A stretch of DNA of 64,000 nucleotides from Arthrobacter koreensis (GTDB lineage: Bacteria > Actinomycetota > Actinomycetes > Actinomycetales > Micrococcaceae): positions 186,001 to 250,000 of the forward strand of contig NZ_WACG01000001.1 of the NCBI RefSeq assembly GCF_009193255.1, read 5' to 3'. Shown here one piece after another: positions 48,285 through 56,917 of the stretch. The notes beneath the pieces are model-generated. The model was not told the origin of the DNA and did no database searches. It saw nothing but the letters and a program-made list of their open reading frames with translations. Within the stretch, counting starts at the first letter, position 1. Each line of letters begins with the position of its first letter. The position numbers and the translations under genes are program-made.

Positions 48285-49303
48285 CCCAGAACTACCCATC
48301 GGTTTCCGACCCCACCGCCGCGGGCAGCGTCCAGGCCAATACGCCGGACTCGGGAGAACACGCACGGCAGGCCCTGCACAGCGTGCGCCAGGAAGTGGCC
48401 AAGGCTGTGGTGGGGCAGGATGCCGCGGTGACCGGCCTGATCATCGCCCTGCTGGCGCGCGGGCACGTACTCCTGGAGGGCGTCCCGGGCGTAGCGAAGA
48501 CGCTGCTGGTCCGGACCCTGGCCGCCGCGCTGTCCCTGGACACCAAGAGGGTGCAGTTCACCCCGGACCTCATGCCCGGTGACGTAACGGGATCGCTGAT
48601 CTATGACGGGCGCACGTCCGAGTTCAGCTTCCGCGAAGGCCCGGTCTTCACCAACATCCTGCTGGCAGATGAAATCAACCGGACTCCTCCGAAGACCCAG
48701 GCATCCCTGCTGGAAGCCATGGAGGAGCGGCAAGTCACGGTCGACGGCGTCTCCCGCCACCTCCCTGACCCTTTCCTCGTGGCTGCGACCCAGAACCCCG
48801 TGGAGTACGAGGGCACCTACCCCCTGCCGGAGGCACAGCTGGACCGCTTCCTGCTGAAGATGACACTCGACCTTCCTTCCAGGGAGGATGAGATCGAAGT
48901 GATCCGCCGGCACGGCAGCGGTTTCGATCCCCGCAACCTCAGTGCGGCCGGCGTGCGTCCGGTCGCCGGCGAGCAGGATCTCAGGGCGGCCCGGGAGGCC
49001 GTCGCGAGGGTGGATGCCTCCCCCGAAGTCCTGGGCTACATCGTGGACCTTGTCCGCGCCACCCGCTCTGCGCCGTCGTTCCAGCTCGGAGTATCCCCGC
49101 GCGGTGCCACGGCCCTGCTGAACACCGCACGGGCCTGGGCCTGGCTGTCCGGCCGATCCTTCATCACCCCGGATGACGTCAAGGCACTGACGCTGCCTGC
49201 GCTTCGCCACCGGGTGGCGCTGCGCCCCGAAGCCCAGATGGACGGCGTCAGCGTTGATGACGTGCTCGGCAGCATCCTCGCCACCGTTCCGGTCCCCCGC
49301 TAG
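48281..49303 (+). CDS. MoxR-family AAA+ ATPase
   Basis: 340 residues: Walker A HVLLEGVPGVAKTLLVRTLA (about residue 65), Walker B NILLADEINRTPPKTQASLL, sensor 1 VAATQNPVEYEGTYPLPEAQ and a C-terminal lid domain. MoxR ATPases act as chaperones that activate partner proteins, usually with DUF58 or von Willebrand A-domain proteins; the DUF58 gene follows directly. ATG overlaps the DUF4350 stop by 4 nt. It is cytoplasmic. Confidence 0.95.
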   Translation: MTQNYPSVSDPTAAGSVQANTPDSGEHARQALHSVRQEVAKAVVGQDAAVTGLIIALLARGHVLLEGVPGVAKTLLVRTLAAALSLDTKRVQFTPDLMPGDVTGSLIYDGRTSEFSFREGPVFTNILLADEINRTPPKTQASLLEAMEERQVTVDGVSRHLPDPFLVAATQNPVEYEGTYPLPEAQLDRFLLKMTLDLPSREDEIEVIRRHGSGFDPRNLSAAGVRPVAGEQDLRAAREAVARVDASPEVLGYIVDLVRATRSAPSFQLGVSPRGATALLNTARAWAWLSGRSFITPDDVKALTLPALRHRVALRPEAQMDGVSVDDVLGSILATVPVPR

Positions 49304-49306
49304 CAG

Positions 49307-50599
49307 ATGGCGATTTCCCACCGCCTGGTCATCCTGGCCGCACTGGGCGCCGTCGCCGTCGTGCTCTTCCCCGGCACCGGAACCATCCTGGCATGGCTGG
49401 CCCTGACGGCGGCAGCCGCCGGTGTGGACCTGGCCCTGGCGGCACCGCCGCTGGAGACCCGGCTGGAACGCGAGCTTCCCGAAAGTGCCCGGCTGGATGA
49501 AGACGTGCCGGCGGCCCTGGTGCTCCGCAATGAATCGAGCCGGACGCTGCGAGCTGCCGTCAGGGACGCCTGGCAGCCGTCTGCGGGCCAGCTGCGTTCC
49601 GAACGCCGTGTCACGGTTCCCGCGGGTGAAGCACGCCGGGCACCGGGCACCCTGCGGCCGGAACGCAGGGGTAACCTGCACACTGCAGCCGTAACCATCC
49701 GCTCGTTTGGACCACTGGGCCTGGCCGCAAGGCAGCGCACCGTCCCGTACCCGGGAACCCTGCGCGTGCTGCCGCCGTTCCGCTCCAAGCGCCACCTGCC
49801 GGCAAAGCTGCGCCGGCTGCGCGAAATAGACGGCAACGCCTCTGTGCAGCTGCGCGGCGCAGGCACCGAATTCGACTCGCTGCGCGACTATGTCCGCGGC
49901 GACGATGTCCGTTCCATCGACTGGCGGGCGACGGCGCGGCGCCGGGACACCGTGGTGCGCACCTGGCGGCCGGAACGGGACCGCAGGGTCATCCTGCTGC
50001 TGGACACTTCCCGGACTGCGGCGGCCCGTATCCTGGACGAACCGCGGCTGGACACCGGCATCGAGGCAGCGCTGCTGCTGGGCATGCTGGCCCAGGGCGG
50101 CGGTGACCGCGTGGACTTCGCGGCGTTTGACCGCCGGGTCCGGGCACGCGTGGATTCAGCGGCCAAGGCCAACCTGCTGAGCCGCCTCGCCGGGGCCATG
50201 GCCCCGCTGGACGCGGAACTTATCGAAGCCGACTTTTCCCTGCTTCCCGGACTGGTCGCCTCGGTGTCCTCCCGTCGCTCACTGGTTGTGCTGATTACGT
50301 CGCTGGACGCCGGCGCAGTGGAGGAGGGCCTGCTGCCGGTGCTGCCTGCCCTGCTCGCCAAGCACGTGGTGGTAGTCGCCTCGGTCCGGGACCCCGCCCT
50401 GGATGAGCTGCGGGCGCACCGGACGTCCGCCTCGGCGGTGTTCCGCGCCGCGGCCGCGGAAAGGGCCCTGCTGGACCGTGCGGCAGTGACCGCCCAGCTC
50501 AAATCCATGGGCGCGGAAGTCGTGGATGAACCGCCGCATGAACTGCCGCCGAAACTCGCGGACATGTACATCCGGCTGAAGGCTTCCGGGCGGCTCTAG
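49307..50599 (+). CDS. DUF58-domain protein, probable MoxR partner
   Basis: 430 residues. Two N-terminal hydrophobic helices, an Ig-like region, then the DUF58 signature (RDYVRGDDVRSIDWRATARR) and a von Willebrand A-like segment (VILLLDTSRTAAARI) with a partial MIDAS-type Asp-X-Ser. In other bacteria such proteins are activated by MoxR ATPases. Starts 4 nt after the moxR stop. Last gene of the operon. Confidence 0.92.
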   Translation: MAISHRLVILAALGAVAVVLFPGTGTILAWLALTAAAAGVDLALAAPPLETRLERELPESARLDEDVPAALVLRNESSRTLRAAVRDAWQPSAGQLRSERRVTVPAGEARRAPGTLRPERRGNLHTAAVTIRSFGPLGLAARQRTVPYPGTLRVLPPFRSKRHLPAKLRRLREIDGNASVQLRGAGTEFDSLRDYVRGDDVRSIDWRATARRRDTVVRTWRPERDRRVILLLDTSRTAAARILDEPRLDTGIEAALLLGMLAQGGGDRVDFAAFDRRVRARVDSAAKANLLSRLAGAMAPLDAELIEADFSLLPGLVASVSSRRSLVVLITSLDAGAVEEGLLPVLPALLAKHVVVVASVRDPALDELRAHRTSASAVFRAAAAERALLDRAAVTAQLKSMGAEVVDEPPHELPPKLADMYIRLKASGRL

Positions 50600-50634
50600 G
50601 CTGCTGCCCGCGGGCGCGGCGGTAACCGGCGGCG

Positions 50635-50640
50635 TAGGCT
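50635..50640 (+). promoter_or_regulatory. -10 element of a probable leaderless promoter
   Basis: TAGGCT, then GGGTGG, then the ATG at 50647 of the DUF4166 gene. It separates that gene from the preceding operon transcriptionally. Confidence 0.5.
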
Positions 50641-50646
50641 GGGTGG

Positions 50647-51327
50647 ATGAGTGATGGTTCCGTCTACCAGCGGGCGCTCGGCGCCGCGTTTGGCCGCCTG
50701 CAGCCGCAGCTGCAGGACTATTTTTCGCTGCAGCCCGGCGAGGGCAGGTATGGCTTCGGCACCGGCATTTTCGACGTCGCCGGCAGTCCGCGCCCGGCGC
50801 TGCGGCCACTGCTCTCCGCCATTCCCGTTGCGAATGCATTCTTTCCGGATTTCGGCCGCCGCGTCCCGTTTACCATCAGCAACTACCCGCACATTGACCC
50901 GTTCGGGCGCTCGTCGCTCACCGCGGTCCGCACATTCAGGTTCGACCGCGCGGACCGGATCTTCGAGGACACCACCTCGCTGACGTCCCCAACCGGCCTG
51001 ACCGACTATGTCGGACGTCGCCGGAACCTGGCCACGGACCTGGATCTTTCGGTGTCGCAGGACGGCCGGCTGCACATGCATTCTCCGCATACCCGGCTGT
51101 TCCTGGGCCGGCTGCGGCTGCCGGTACCGGTGCTGGCCGGCGCGGATGCCCACGCCGAGCAGTGGTGGGATGAATCCGCCGGTCACTTCCGCATCCGGAC
51201 AATCGTCCGCCAGCGCCAGCTCGGCACGGTTTTTGTCTACGACGGCAGCTTTACCTACGAGTACCGGGAGTTCGACGGCGTCCTGCCACCGGACGCCGAA
51301 CCCGAGAAATGGGAGCGCAGGCTCTAG
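50647..51327 (+). CDS. DUF4166-domain protein
   Basis: 226 residues, soluble. The sequence (YQRALGAAFGRLQPQLQDYF at the start; the GYGF-like GRYGFGTGIFDVAG; EQWWDESAGHFRIRTIVRQR near the end) fits DUF4166, a beta-rich family of unknown function often found fused or next to redox or saccharopine dehydrogenase-like proteins elsewhere. No catalytic motif is evident. No Shine-Dalgarno; TAGGCT is 6 nt before the ATG. The convergent MetE-like gene ends 8 nt downstream. Confidence 0.82.
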   Translation: MSDGSVYQRALGAAFGRLQPQLQDYFSLQPGEGRYGFGTGIFDVAGSPRPALRPLLSAIPVANAFFPDFGRRVPFTISNYPHIDPFGRSSLTAVRTFRFDRADRIFEDTTSLTSPTGLTDYVGRRRNLATDLDLSVSQDGRLHMHSPHTRLFLGRLRLPVPVLAGADAHAEQWWDESAGHFRIRTIVRQRQLGTVFVYDGSFTYEYREFDGVLPPDAEPEKWERRL

Positions 51328-51335
51328 TCCGGCGC

Positions 51336-52409
51336 TTAGCCTTCGGCGGCCAGCTGGTCCAGCGCAGATGCTGTCTGGGTGAGGCGTTCAAGTACGCGCC
51401 GGGCCGCGGACGGCGCGAGCTCCGCCAGGTCGCCGGCCGGCATGATGCCCAGCGCCGGCAGGTCCCGCAGCGGGAGTCCCACTCTCTGCCATCCTGCCGT
51501 AATGTCCTGCACCAGGGCCGTCACCTGCCGGGGAGCCTCTCCTGCCGAAGGCAGCGGCAGGGCGCCGAGCCAGATGTGCCTTCCGGCTTCGACAGCCTCC
51601 GCGATCCCTTCCCAGTCGCCGTTGTCCAGCCCCTTGAGGGGAAGTGCGACGCCGTCGGCACCCGCACCCAGTGCGAGGTCCAGGCCGGAGCCGGAGGCGC
51701 GGTGACGGGCAGAGGGCAGGTTCAGGACCACTTCGGCGGCTCCTGCGGCACGCAGGGATTCCCGGAGCAGGTGCCAGGCCTGGGACGCTTCATGCGGCGG
51801 AACCGAGCGCAGGGTCCGGTACCCGCTGGCCGTGGGGATGCGGCCGTCCAGGATGTTGTCCAGGAGCGGTTCGTCCAGCTGGACGGTGAGCGCTGCACCG
51901 CGGGCGACGGCGGCGACGCGGCGAACATACTCCGCCGCACCTGCGGCCAGCGACTCGGTGATCTCCCGGCGCGCGCCGGCGTCGGACAGGGCGCGTTCTC
52001 CGTTATGCAGGTACAGTCCAGCGGCGAGGGACAGCGGCCCCTGCAGGGAAACCTTCAGCCTGGAGCCGGGATTCTCTTCCACGCCGATGATGTCTGCCAG
52101 GGTATTGATGTCCCGGGCCAGCAGGGACTCAGCCCGCCTGTAGTCGATTCCCGGGCGGTCCACCAGGCGCCAGCCATGCGGCTGCAGGTCCACCGGCAGG
52201 TCGACCAGGATGGCTGCGGTCCGTCCCACTGGATCGGCTCCGACGCCGCGGGCAGGCAATTCGACCAGGAACGGCAGGTGCGGCTCGCCCAGTTCACCGC
52301 GGATGATCTTTGCGGCTTCCAGCGGGTCGGTCCCGGGCCAGGTTCCCTGCGCCGTTGCGCTGACGCCCGCCGGAACGGGCGCAGCAGCCTGCTCAGGCTC
52401 CTTCTGCAC
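51336..52409 (-). CDS. MetE-like (cobalamin-independent methionine synthase C-terminal) protein lacking the zinc-site motif
   Basis: 357 residues with the single-barrel UROD/MetE-C fold: VDLPVDLQPHGWRLVDRPGI, KVSLQGPLSLAAGLY and ALTVQLDEPLL (the conserved Gln-Leu-Asp-Glu-Pro). Where MetE carries the His-X-Cys zinc ligands, this protein reads EVVLNLPSAR, with no Cys; no Cys at all is visible in the protein. Methyl transfer by the MetE mechanism is therefore unlikely. Its ATG overlaps the chorismate mutase stop by 17 nt, so the two are co-expressed. True substrate unknown. Confidence 0.8.
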   Translation of the reverse strand: MQKEPEQAAAPVPAGVSATAQGTWPGTDPLEAAKIIRGELGEPHLPFLVELPARGVGADPVGRTAAILVDLPVDLQPHGWRLVDRPGIDYRRAESLLARDINTLADIIGVEENPGSRLKVSLQGPLSLAAGLYLHNGERALSDAGARREITESLAAGAAEYVRRVAAVARGAALTVQLDEPLLDNILDGRIPTASGYRTLRSVPPHEASQAWHLLRESLRAAGAAEVVLNLPSARHRASGSGLDLALGAGADGVALPLKGLDNGDWEGIAEAVEAGRHIWLGALPLPSAGEAPRQVTALVQDITAGWQRVGLPLRDLPALGIMPAGDLAELAPSAARRVLERLTQTASALDQLAAEG

Positions 52410-52770
52410 TGCTGCCGCCGTTACGGGTCTCGGAAATGGCCTGGTGGTGCCGAATGACTTCGCTGATGATGAAGTTCAGGAACTTCTCGGCAAAGGCCGG
52501 ATCGAGGTTCGCGTCCTCGGCAAGCCGCCGCAGCCTGGCGATCTGCGCAACTTCGCGGCCGGGGTCCGCGGGCGGCAGGTGGTGCTCGGCCTTGAGGTGT
52601 CCTACCCGCTGCGTCGCCTTGAAGCGTTCAGCCAGGAGATAGACCAGCGTGGCGTCGATATTGTCGATGCTGCTGCGCATGGCAAGCAGCTCGGCCATGA
52701 CCTCGTCTGCCACCTTCCCGGACAGGGAACTGGCTGTGGGGTCGAAATCGTCAGCTGGTGCAGTACTCAT
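52393..52770 (-). CDS. Chorismate mutase (AroQ type)
   Basis: 125 residues, all-helical AroQ fold catalysing chorismate to prephenate for phenylalanine and tyrosine synthesis. RSSIDNIDATLVYLLAERFK and VGHLKAEHHLPPADPGREVA are the typical helix 1 and helix 2 segments. The N-terminal ~18 residues are disordered-looking. No Shine-Dalgarno; TAAACT is exactly 6 nt before the ATG, suggesting a leaderless mRNA. The MetE-like gene overlaps its 3' end. Confidence 0.93.
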   Translation of the reverse strand: MSTAPADDFDPTASSLSGKVADEVMAELLAMRSSIDNIDATLVYLLAERFKATQRVGHLKAEHHLPPADPGREVAQIARLRRLAEDANLDPAFAEKFLNFIISEVIRHHQAISETRNGGSSAEGA

Positions 52771-52776
52771 GAATCC

Positions 52777-52782
52777 AGTTTA
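52777..52782 (-). promoter_or_regulatory. -10 element of a probable leaderless promoter
   Basis: TAAACT, then GGATTC, then the ATG at 52770 of the chorismate mutase gene. Confidence 0.5.
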
Positions 52783-52826
52783 GGGTCCAGCCTCCGGCAC
52801 GCAGGTGCACGTTACGGCGGGCGGGG

Positions 52827-53963
52827 CTAGGAGACCGCGGCAGGGTCCCACTGCAGGGAACGTGCCGAGTCGATCGTGGCCTGGCCCAGCACCCGGGTGC
52901 CCTGGTAGATCACCACGGTCTGCCCGGGGGCCACCCCGCGCATCGGATCCTTCAGCCGAACCACCAGTTCGCTGCGTCCTTCTTCACCGGATTCCATCCA
53001 GGCGGTCGCCGGCACGGGATCGCCGTGGGCGCGGACCTGCGCGGTGCACTCGAAGGTTTCCCCGGTTTCCACCTCGTGGATGGGCAAGCCCGCCCAGGAA
53101 ACCTTGATGCCGCGCATCTGGTCGATTTCAAGCAGCTTCTCCGGTCCCACGATGACCTTGTTTTCCTTCGGCCGGATCTCCAGCACGAAGCGCGGCTTAC
53201 CGTCCGCCGCGGGGCGGCCGAGCTTCAGGCCCTTGCGCTGGCCTACGGTGAAGGCGTTGGCGCCCGGATGCGTGCCGAGCGTCTCGCCCGTGGGGTCTAC
53301 GATCTCGCCCTCGGTCATCTCGATGCGTTCTTCGAGCCAGCCGCGGGTGTCGCCGTCGGGAATGAAGCAAATGTCGTGGCTGTCCGGCTTGTTGGCAACG
53401 GAGAGGCCGCGGCGCTCTGCTTCGGCCCGCACCTCGGCCTTGGACGGAGTGTCAGCCAGCGGGAACATCGCATGCTTGAGCTGCTCGTGGGTCAGGACAC
53501 CAAGCACGTAGGACTGGTCCTTTGCCCAGTCCGCGGCACGATGCAGTTCCGGGTTGCCGTCGGCATCGGTAATCACCTTGGCATAGTGGCCGGTGCAGAC
53601 TGCGTCGAAGCCCAGCGCCAGTGCCTTCTCCAACAGCGCGGCGAACTTGATCCGCTCGTTGCAGCGCATGCAGGGGTTCGGTGTGCGGCCGGCAGCGTAC
53701 TCGGCGACGAAGTCATCAACAACGTCTTCCTTGAACCGCTCCGAGAAGTCCCAGACGTAGTACGGAATACCCAGGATGTCGCACGCCCGCCAGGCGTCAC
53801 GCGAGTCCTCGATGGTGCAGCATCCGCGGCTGCCGGTGCGCAGGGTACCGGGCATGCGGGACAGCGCCAGGTGGACCCCGACGACGTCGTGCCCTGCCTC
53901 CACTGCCCGTGCTGCGGCCACGGCGGAGTCGACTCCGCCGCTCATTGCTGCCAAAACCTTCAT
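52827..53963 (-). CDS. mnmA: tRNA-specific 2-thiouridylase MnmA
   Basis: 378 residues. It adds sulfur at C2 of uridine 34 in tRNAs for Lys, Glu and Gln. The N-terminal PP-loop [19 protein letters not shown], the catalytic Cys in [18 protein letters not shown] and the second catalytic Cys in [15 protein letters not shown] are all present; the C-terminal beta-barrels follow. It starts 3 nt after the cysteine desulfurase stop, so sulfur donor and acceptor enzymes form one operon. Confidence 0.97.
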   Translation of the reverse strand: MKVLAAMSGGVDSAVAAARAVEAGHDVVGVHLALSRMPGTLRTGSRGCCTIEDSRDAWRACDILGIPYYVWDFSERFKEDVVDDFVAEYAAGRTPNPCMRCNERIKFAALLEKALALGFDAVCTGHYAKVITDADGNPELHRAADWAKDQSYVLGVLTHEQLKHAMFPLADTPSKAEVRAEAERRGLSVANKPDSHDICFIPDGDTRGWLEERIEMTEGEIVDPTGETLGTHPGANAFTVGQRKGLKLGRPAADGKPRFVLEIRPKENKVIVGPEKLLEIDQMRGIKVSWAGLPIHEVETGETFECTAQVRAHGDPVPATAWMESGEEGRSELVVRLKDPMRGVAPGQTVVIYQGTRVLGQATIDSARSLQWDPAAVS

Positions 53964-53966
53964 GAG

Positions 53967-55187
53967 CTAAAAACCCGTTCCTGCTGTTCGTATGCTGCTT
54001 TCATTGCCCGCCATGCCGGCCTTCTTGGCCCGTTCGTACGCTTCGGGCAGGGCATCTATTAGTGCATCAACGTCTTCGGCGGTGGATGTATGCCCCAGGC
54101 TGAACCGCTGGGCGCCGCGGGCCTCGGTTTCGGTCAGTCCCATGGCCAGCAGCACATGGGACGGACGCGGCACCCCGGCGGTGCACGCCGAGCCGGTGGA
54201 CGACTCTACTCCTGCCAGGTCCAGGAGGAAAAGCAGGGAATCGCCCTCGCACCCGGGGAAGGTGAAGTGGGCGTTGCCGGGAAGCCTGCGGGTACCATCC
54301 TCGTCGTCGCGCGGTCCGCGCAGCACCGCGTCGGGAACGGCGCGTTCGACGGCGGCAATCAGGTAGTTGCGCAGGGTGCGCAGGCGCGCACTTTCTTCGG
54401 CCAGGTTCTCCGTGGCTTCCCGGGCTGCGGCAGCGAACGCGGCGATGCCGGGCTTGTCCAGGGTGCCGGAGCGGATATCCCGCTCCTGTCCCCCGCCGTG
54501 CAGCACCGGGGTGAGCTTGACGGCGCGTCCAACCACAAGCGCGCCAACGCCCACCGGGCCGCCGATCTTGTGCCCGCTGACCGCCATGGTGTCCAGGCCG
54601 GACTCGCGGAAGCTGAGGGGTACGGCGCCAAAGGCCTGCACGGCGTCGGAATGAACCGGCACGCCGTAGGAATGCGCCAGTTCCACCAGGGCCGGGATGT
54701 CCTGGAGGGTTCCTACCTCGTTGTTCGCCCACATCAGCGTCACGAGGGCGGTTTCCGCCCCATGTTCCTCAAGTTCGCGGCGCACGGCGTCCAGGCTCAC
54801 GACGCCTTCGGAATCCACCGGCAGCCAGGTCACTTCGGCGCCCTCGTGCTTCTGGAGCCACTCCACGGTGTCCAGCACGGCGTGATGTTCCACCGGCGAG
54901 CAGAGGATGCGGTTCCGGCCCGGATCAGCGTCCCGACGGGACCAGTACAGGCCCTTGACCGCCAGGTTGTCCGCCTCGGTGCCCCCGGAAGTGAAGATGA
55001 CCTCGGAGGGATGGCAGTCAAGTGCCGCCGCCAGCGATTCCCGGGAGTCTTCCACCACCATCCGGGCGCGCCTGCCGGAGCCGTGCAGCGAAGAGGGATT
55101 GCCGCTGCGGCTCAGTTCGGATGTGAGTGCGGCGAGGGCCGAAGCCGAAATCGGCGTGGTCGCCGCGTGGTCGAGGTACACGGGCAC
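53967..55187 (-). CDS. Cysteine desulfurase (NifS/IscS type)
   Basis: 406 residues, PLP-dependent. N-terminal VYLDHAATTPIS; cofactor Lys in VSGHKIGGPVGVGAL; catalytic Cys in the flexible loop SSTGSACTAGVPRPSHVLLAMG, as in group I enzymes. It mobilises sulfur from cysteine and, being directly upstream of mnmA, probably supplies tRNA thiolation as well as Fe-S assembly. GTG start with no Shine-Dalgarno; TAGAAT is 6 nt upstream, so the operon mRNA is probably leaderless. Confidence 0.95.
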   Translation of the reverse strand: MPVYLDHAATTPISASALAALTSELSRSGNPSSLHGSGRRARMVVEDSRESLAAALDCHPSEVIFTSGGTEADNLAVKGLYWSRRDADPGRNRILCSPVEHHAVLDTVEWLQKHEGAEVTWLPVDSEGVVSLDAVRRELEEHGAETALVTLMWANNEVGTLQDIPALVELAHSYGVPVHSDAVQAFGAVPLSFRESGLDTMAVSGHKIGGPVGVGALVVGRAVKLTPVLHGGGQERDIRSGTLDKPGIAAFAAAAREATENLAEESARLRTLRNYLIAAVERAVPDAVLRGPRDDEDGTRRLPGNAHFTFPGCEGDSLLFLLDLAGVESSTGSACTAGVPRPSHVLLAMGLTETEARGAQRFSLGHTSTAEDVDALIDALPEAYERAKKAGMAGNESSIRTAGTGF

Positions 55188-55193
55188 CAGACA

Positions 55194-55199
55194 ATTCTA
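55194..55199 (-). promoter_or_regulatory. -10 element of a probable leaderless promoter
   Basis: TAGAAT, then TGTCTG, then the GTG at 55187 of the cysteine desulfurase gene, head of the desulfurase-mnmA operon. Confidence 0.55.
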
Positions 55200-55298
55200 G
55201 CGCCCGGTCCCCGCGGTGTGGTCCGGTACCGGGTTTCGGCAGCCCGGGCACACCCTTCCGCACCCGGACAGCCGCACGGGAGCGCGGATTCCAGCCGC

Positions 55299-55304
55299 TA
55301 GAAT
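55299..55304 (+). promoter_or_regulatory. Candidate -10 element upstream of the J-domain gene
   Basis: TAGAAT in the context GCTAGAATTGG, identical over 11 nt to the element before the DUF6541 gene (3844-3854). It would give a leader of about 145 nt before the GTG at 55455. Confidence 0.35.
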
Positions 55305-55454
55305 TGGGGCTCCACCGGGAGCGAACAGGACCGGGCTCCGGCGAACTATTCCGCGTCCTGCAGCGTTATATCGGTGCCTGCGCCGCAGGACTCGACCGAG
55401 AAAATGTTGGTATCCGCTGCCGCGGAGGCCGATTTGCTACCGAAAGGACCAGCA

Positions 55455-56411
55455 GTGACTCCCCCAGCCCAATCGCTGTACGAGGTACTGGGGCTCACGC
55501 CGTCCGCCACCGTTGACGAGATCAAGTCCGCGTATCGGAAGGCTGCCCGCCGTGCCCACCCGGACCAGGGTGGAAGCAGCGAGCTGTTCCATCTGGTCTC
55601 CGAGGCCTACCAGGTGCTCTCCGACCCGGATCAGCGTTCCGCCTACGACCGTCGGCTGGGCCGGGCCGGTTCGGCGGGCCCCGTTTCCGGTTCCTCCCCG
55701 GTCCGTCCCGCCGGCACCAGCGGATCCGCCGCCGGCAAATCTGTTCCCAACCCGGACTTCGGCAAGCCGCCGGTTTTCGTACCCGATTTCACGCCGCAGC
55801 GCCCTCCCGCCATTCCGCTGGCCATGATTGGGCGCCAGGTCAACGGGGAACCCGAGAGGCCCGGACTCTTCAAGCGCATGGGTTCCTCTGCCGGATCCCG
55901 CTTCGACGCGGAGAACCTTACGATCGGGCTGCTGGCGAACTCCCTGCTGCCGGATTACCCGGCAGGCAGACTCGTCAATTCCCTGCGCATCCCGGACAGT
56001 GGCCCGCGCGGCGGCAACCTGGAAATTGGACACGTCCTGCTCGGCGGCTACCGGATGGCCGTCATTGACTCGATCATGGCGTCCCCGGGCGCCTGGTACT
56101 GGGACGGGAAGCAGCTTCGCCACCGTGGCCGAACCGTAGGTTCGCTCCGGCTGGCTGACGCGGTCCGGACCCTGCAGGAGAAGTTCCCCGACGTGCGGGT
56201 CTCAGGCTGGCTTGTCCTGCACAGCCCTAACCAGAACCCGTTCGAGCCAATTATCGACTCCCCTCCGAACCTGCCCGGGTCAGCGCCGGTCGACGTCGTG
56301 AATCCCGGAACGCTGGCACGGGACCTCCGCCGGTTCTTCAGTACCGGGCCCCAGCCGAACACTGTCCTGCTTCCCGTGCTGGGGGCCCTGCTCGATGCGA
56401 CGAACCAGTAG
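55455..56411 (+). CDS. J-domain (DnaJ-like) protein
   Basis: 318 residues from the GTG at 55455, which has AAAGGACC about 7 nt upstream; an in-frame ATG at 55374 lacks such support. Residues ~8-70 form a J domain with the HPD motif (RRAHPDQGG) that stimulates Hsp70 ATPase. The Gly/Phe and zinc-finger parts of true DnaJ are absent; instead a Pro/Ser-rich linker and a ~170-residue C-terminal domain of unknown type follow (LTIGLLANSLLPDYPAGRLV; VLLGGYRMAVIDSIM). The J domain may target DnaK to a client bound by the C-terminal domain. Confidence 0.85.
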   Translation: MTPPAQSLYEVLGLTPSATVDEIKSAYRKAARRAHPDQGGSSELFHLVSEAYQVLSDPDQRSAYDRRLGRAGSAGPVSGSSPVRPAGTSGSAAGKSVPNPDFGKPPVFVPDFTPQRPPAIPLAMIGRQVNGEPERPGLFKRMGSSAGSRFDAENLTIGLLANSLLPDYPAGRLVNSLRIPDSGPRGGNLEIGHVLLGGYRMAVIDSIMASPGAWYWDGKQLRHRGRTVGSLRLADAVRTLQEKFPDVRVSGWLVLHSPNQNPFEPIIDSPPNLPGSAPVDVVNPGTLARDLRRFFSTGPQPNTVLLPVLGALLDATNQ

Positions 56412-56422
56412 CGGCGCGGGCA

Positions 56423-56428
56423 TAGGAT
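56423..56428 (+). promoter_or_regulatory. -10 element of a probable leaderless promoter for trmL
   Basis: TAGGAT, then AAAGAC, then the GTG at 56435. Same geometry as the other leaderless candidates. Confidence 0.5.
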
Positions 56429-56434
56429 AAAGAC

Positions 56435-56902
56435 GTGTTCCGCATCCTTTTCCATACCCCTGAAATTCCGGGCAACACGGGCAACGCGATCCGGCTCGCA
56501 GCGATCACCGGTGCCGAGCTGCACCTGGTGGAGCCCCTGGGCTTCGACTTCGAGGACTCCAAGCTGCGCCGGGCGGGCCTGGATTACCATGACCTCGCCG
56601 TGATGCACGTGCATCCGAACCTCGAAGCCGCCTTCGAGGCACTGCGCCCTGAGCGGGTCTACGCCTTTACCTCCGACGGCGACACCACCTACACGGACAT
56701 TGCCTACCAGCCCGGCGACGTGCTGCTTTTCGGCCCGGAGTCCGTCGGGCTGCCGGAGGACGTCAAACACGATCCCCGGGTGACTGCACGGCTGCGGCTG
56801 CCCATGCTTCCGTCCCTGCGGTCGCTGAACCTGGCGAACTCCGCTTCCATTGCCGTCTACGAAGCCTGGCGACAGCACGGCTTCGCCGGCGCCCAGCTCT
56901 AA
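56435..56902 (+). CDS. trmL: tRNA (cytidine/uridine-34-2'-O)-methyltransferase TrmL
   Basis: 155 residues, a minimal SPOUT methyltransferase that 2'-O-methylates the wobble base of tRNA-Leu. The trefoil-knot motifs are clear: IPGNTGNAIRLAA, VLLFGPESVGLPE and LPMLPSLRSLNLANSASIAV. Length matches TrmL. GTG start without Shine-Dalgarno. The methyltransferase gene 15 nt downstream has its own Shine-Dalgarno and may be co-transcribed. Confidence 0.93.
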   Translation: MFRILFHTPEIPGNTGNAIRLAAITGAELHLVEPLGFDFEDSKLRRAGLDYHDLAVMHVHPNLEAAFEALRPERVYAFTSDGDTTYTDIAYQPGDVLLFGPESVGLPEDVKHDPRVTARLRLPMLPSLRSLNLANSASIAVYEAWRQHGFAGAQL

Positions 56903-56917
56903 GCCGAAGGACAGACC

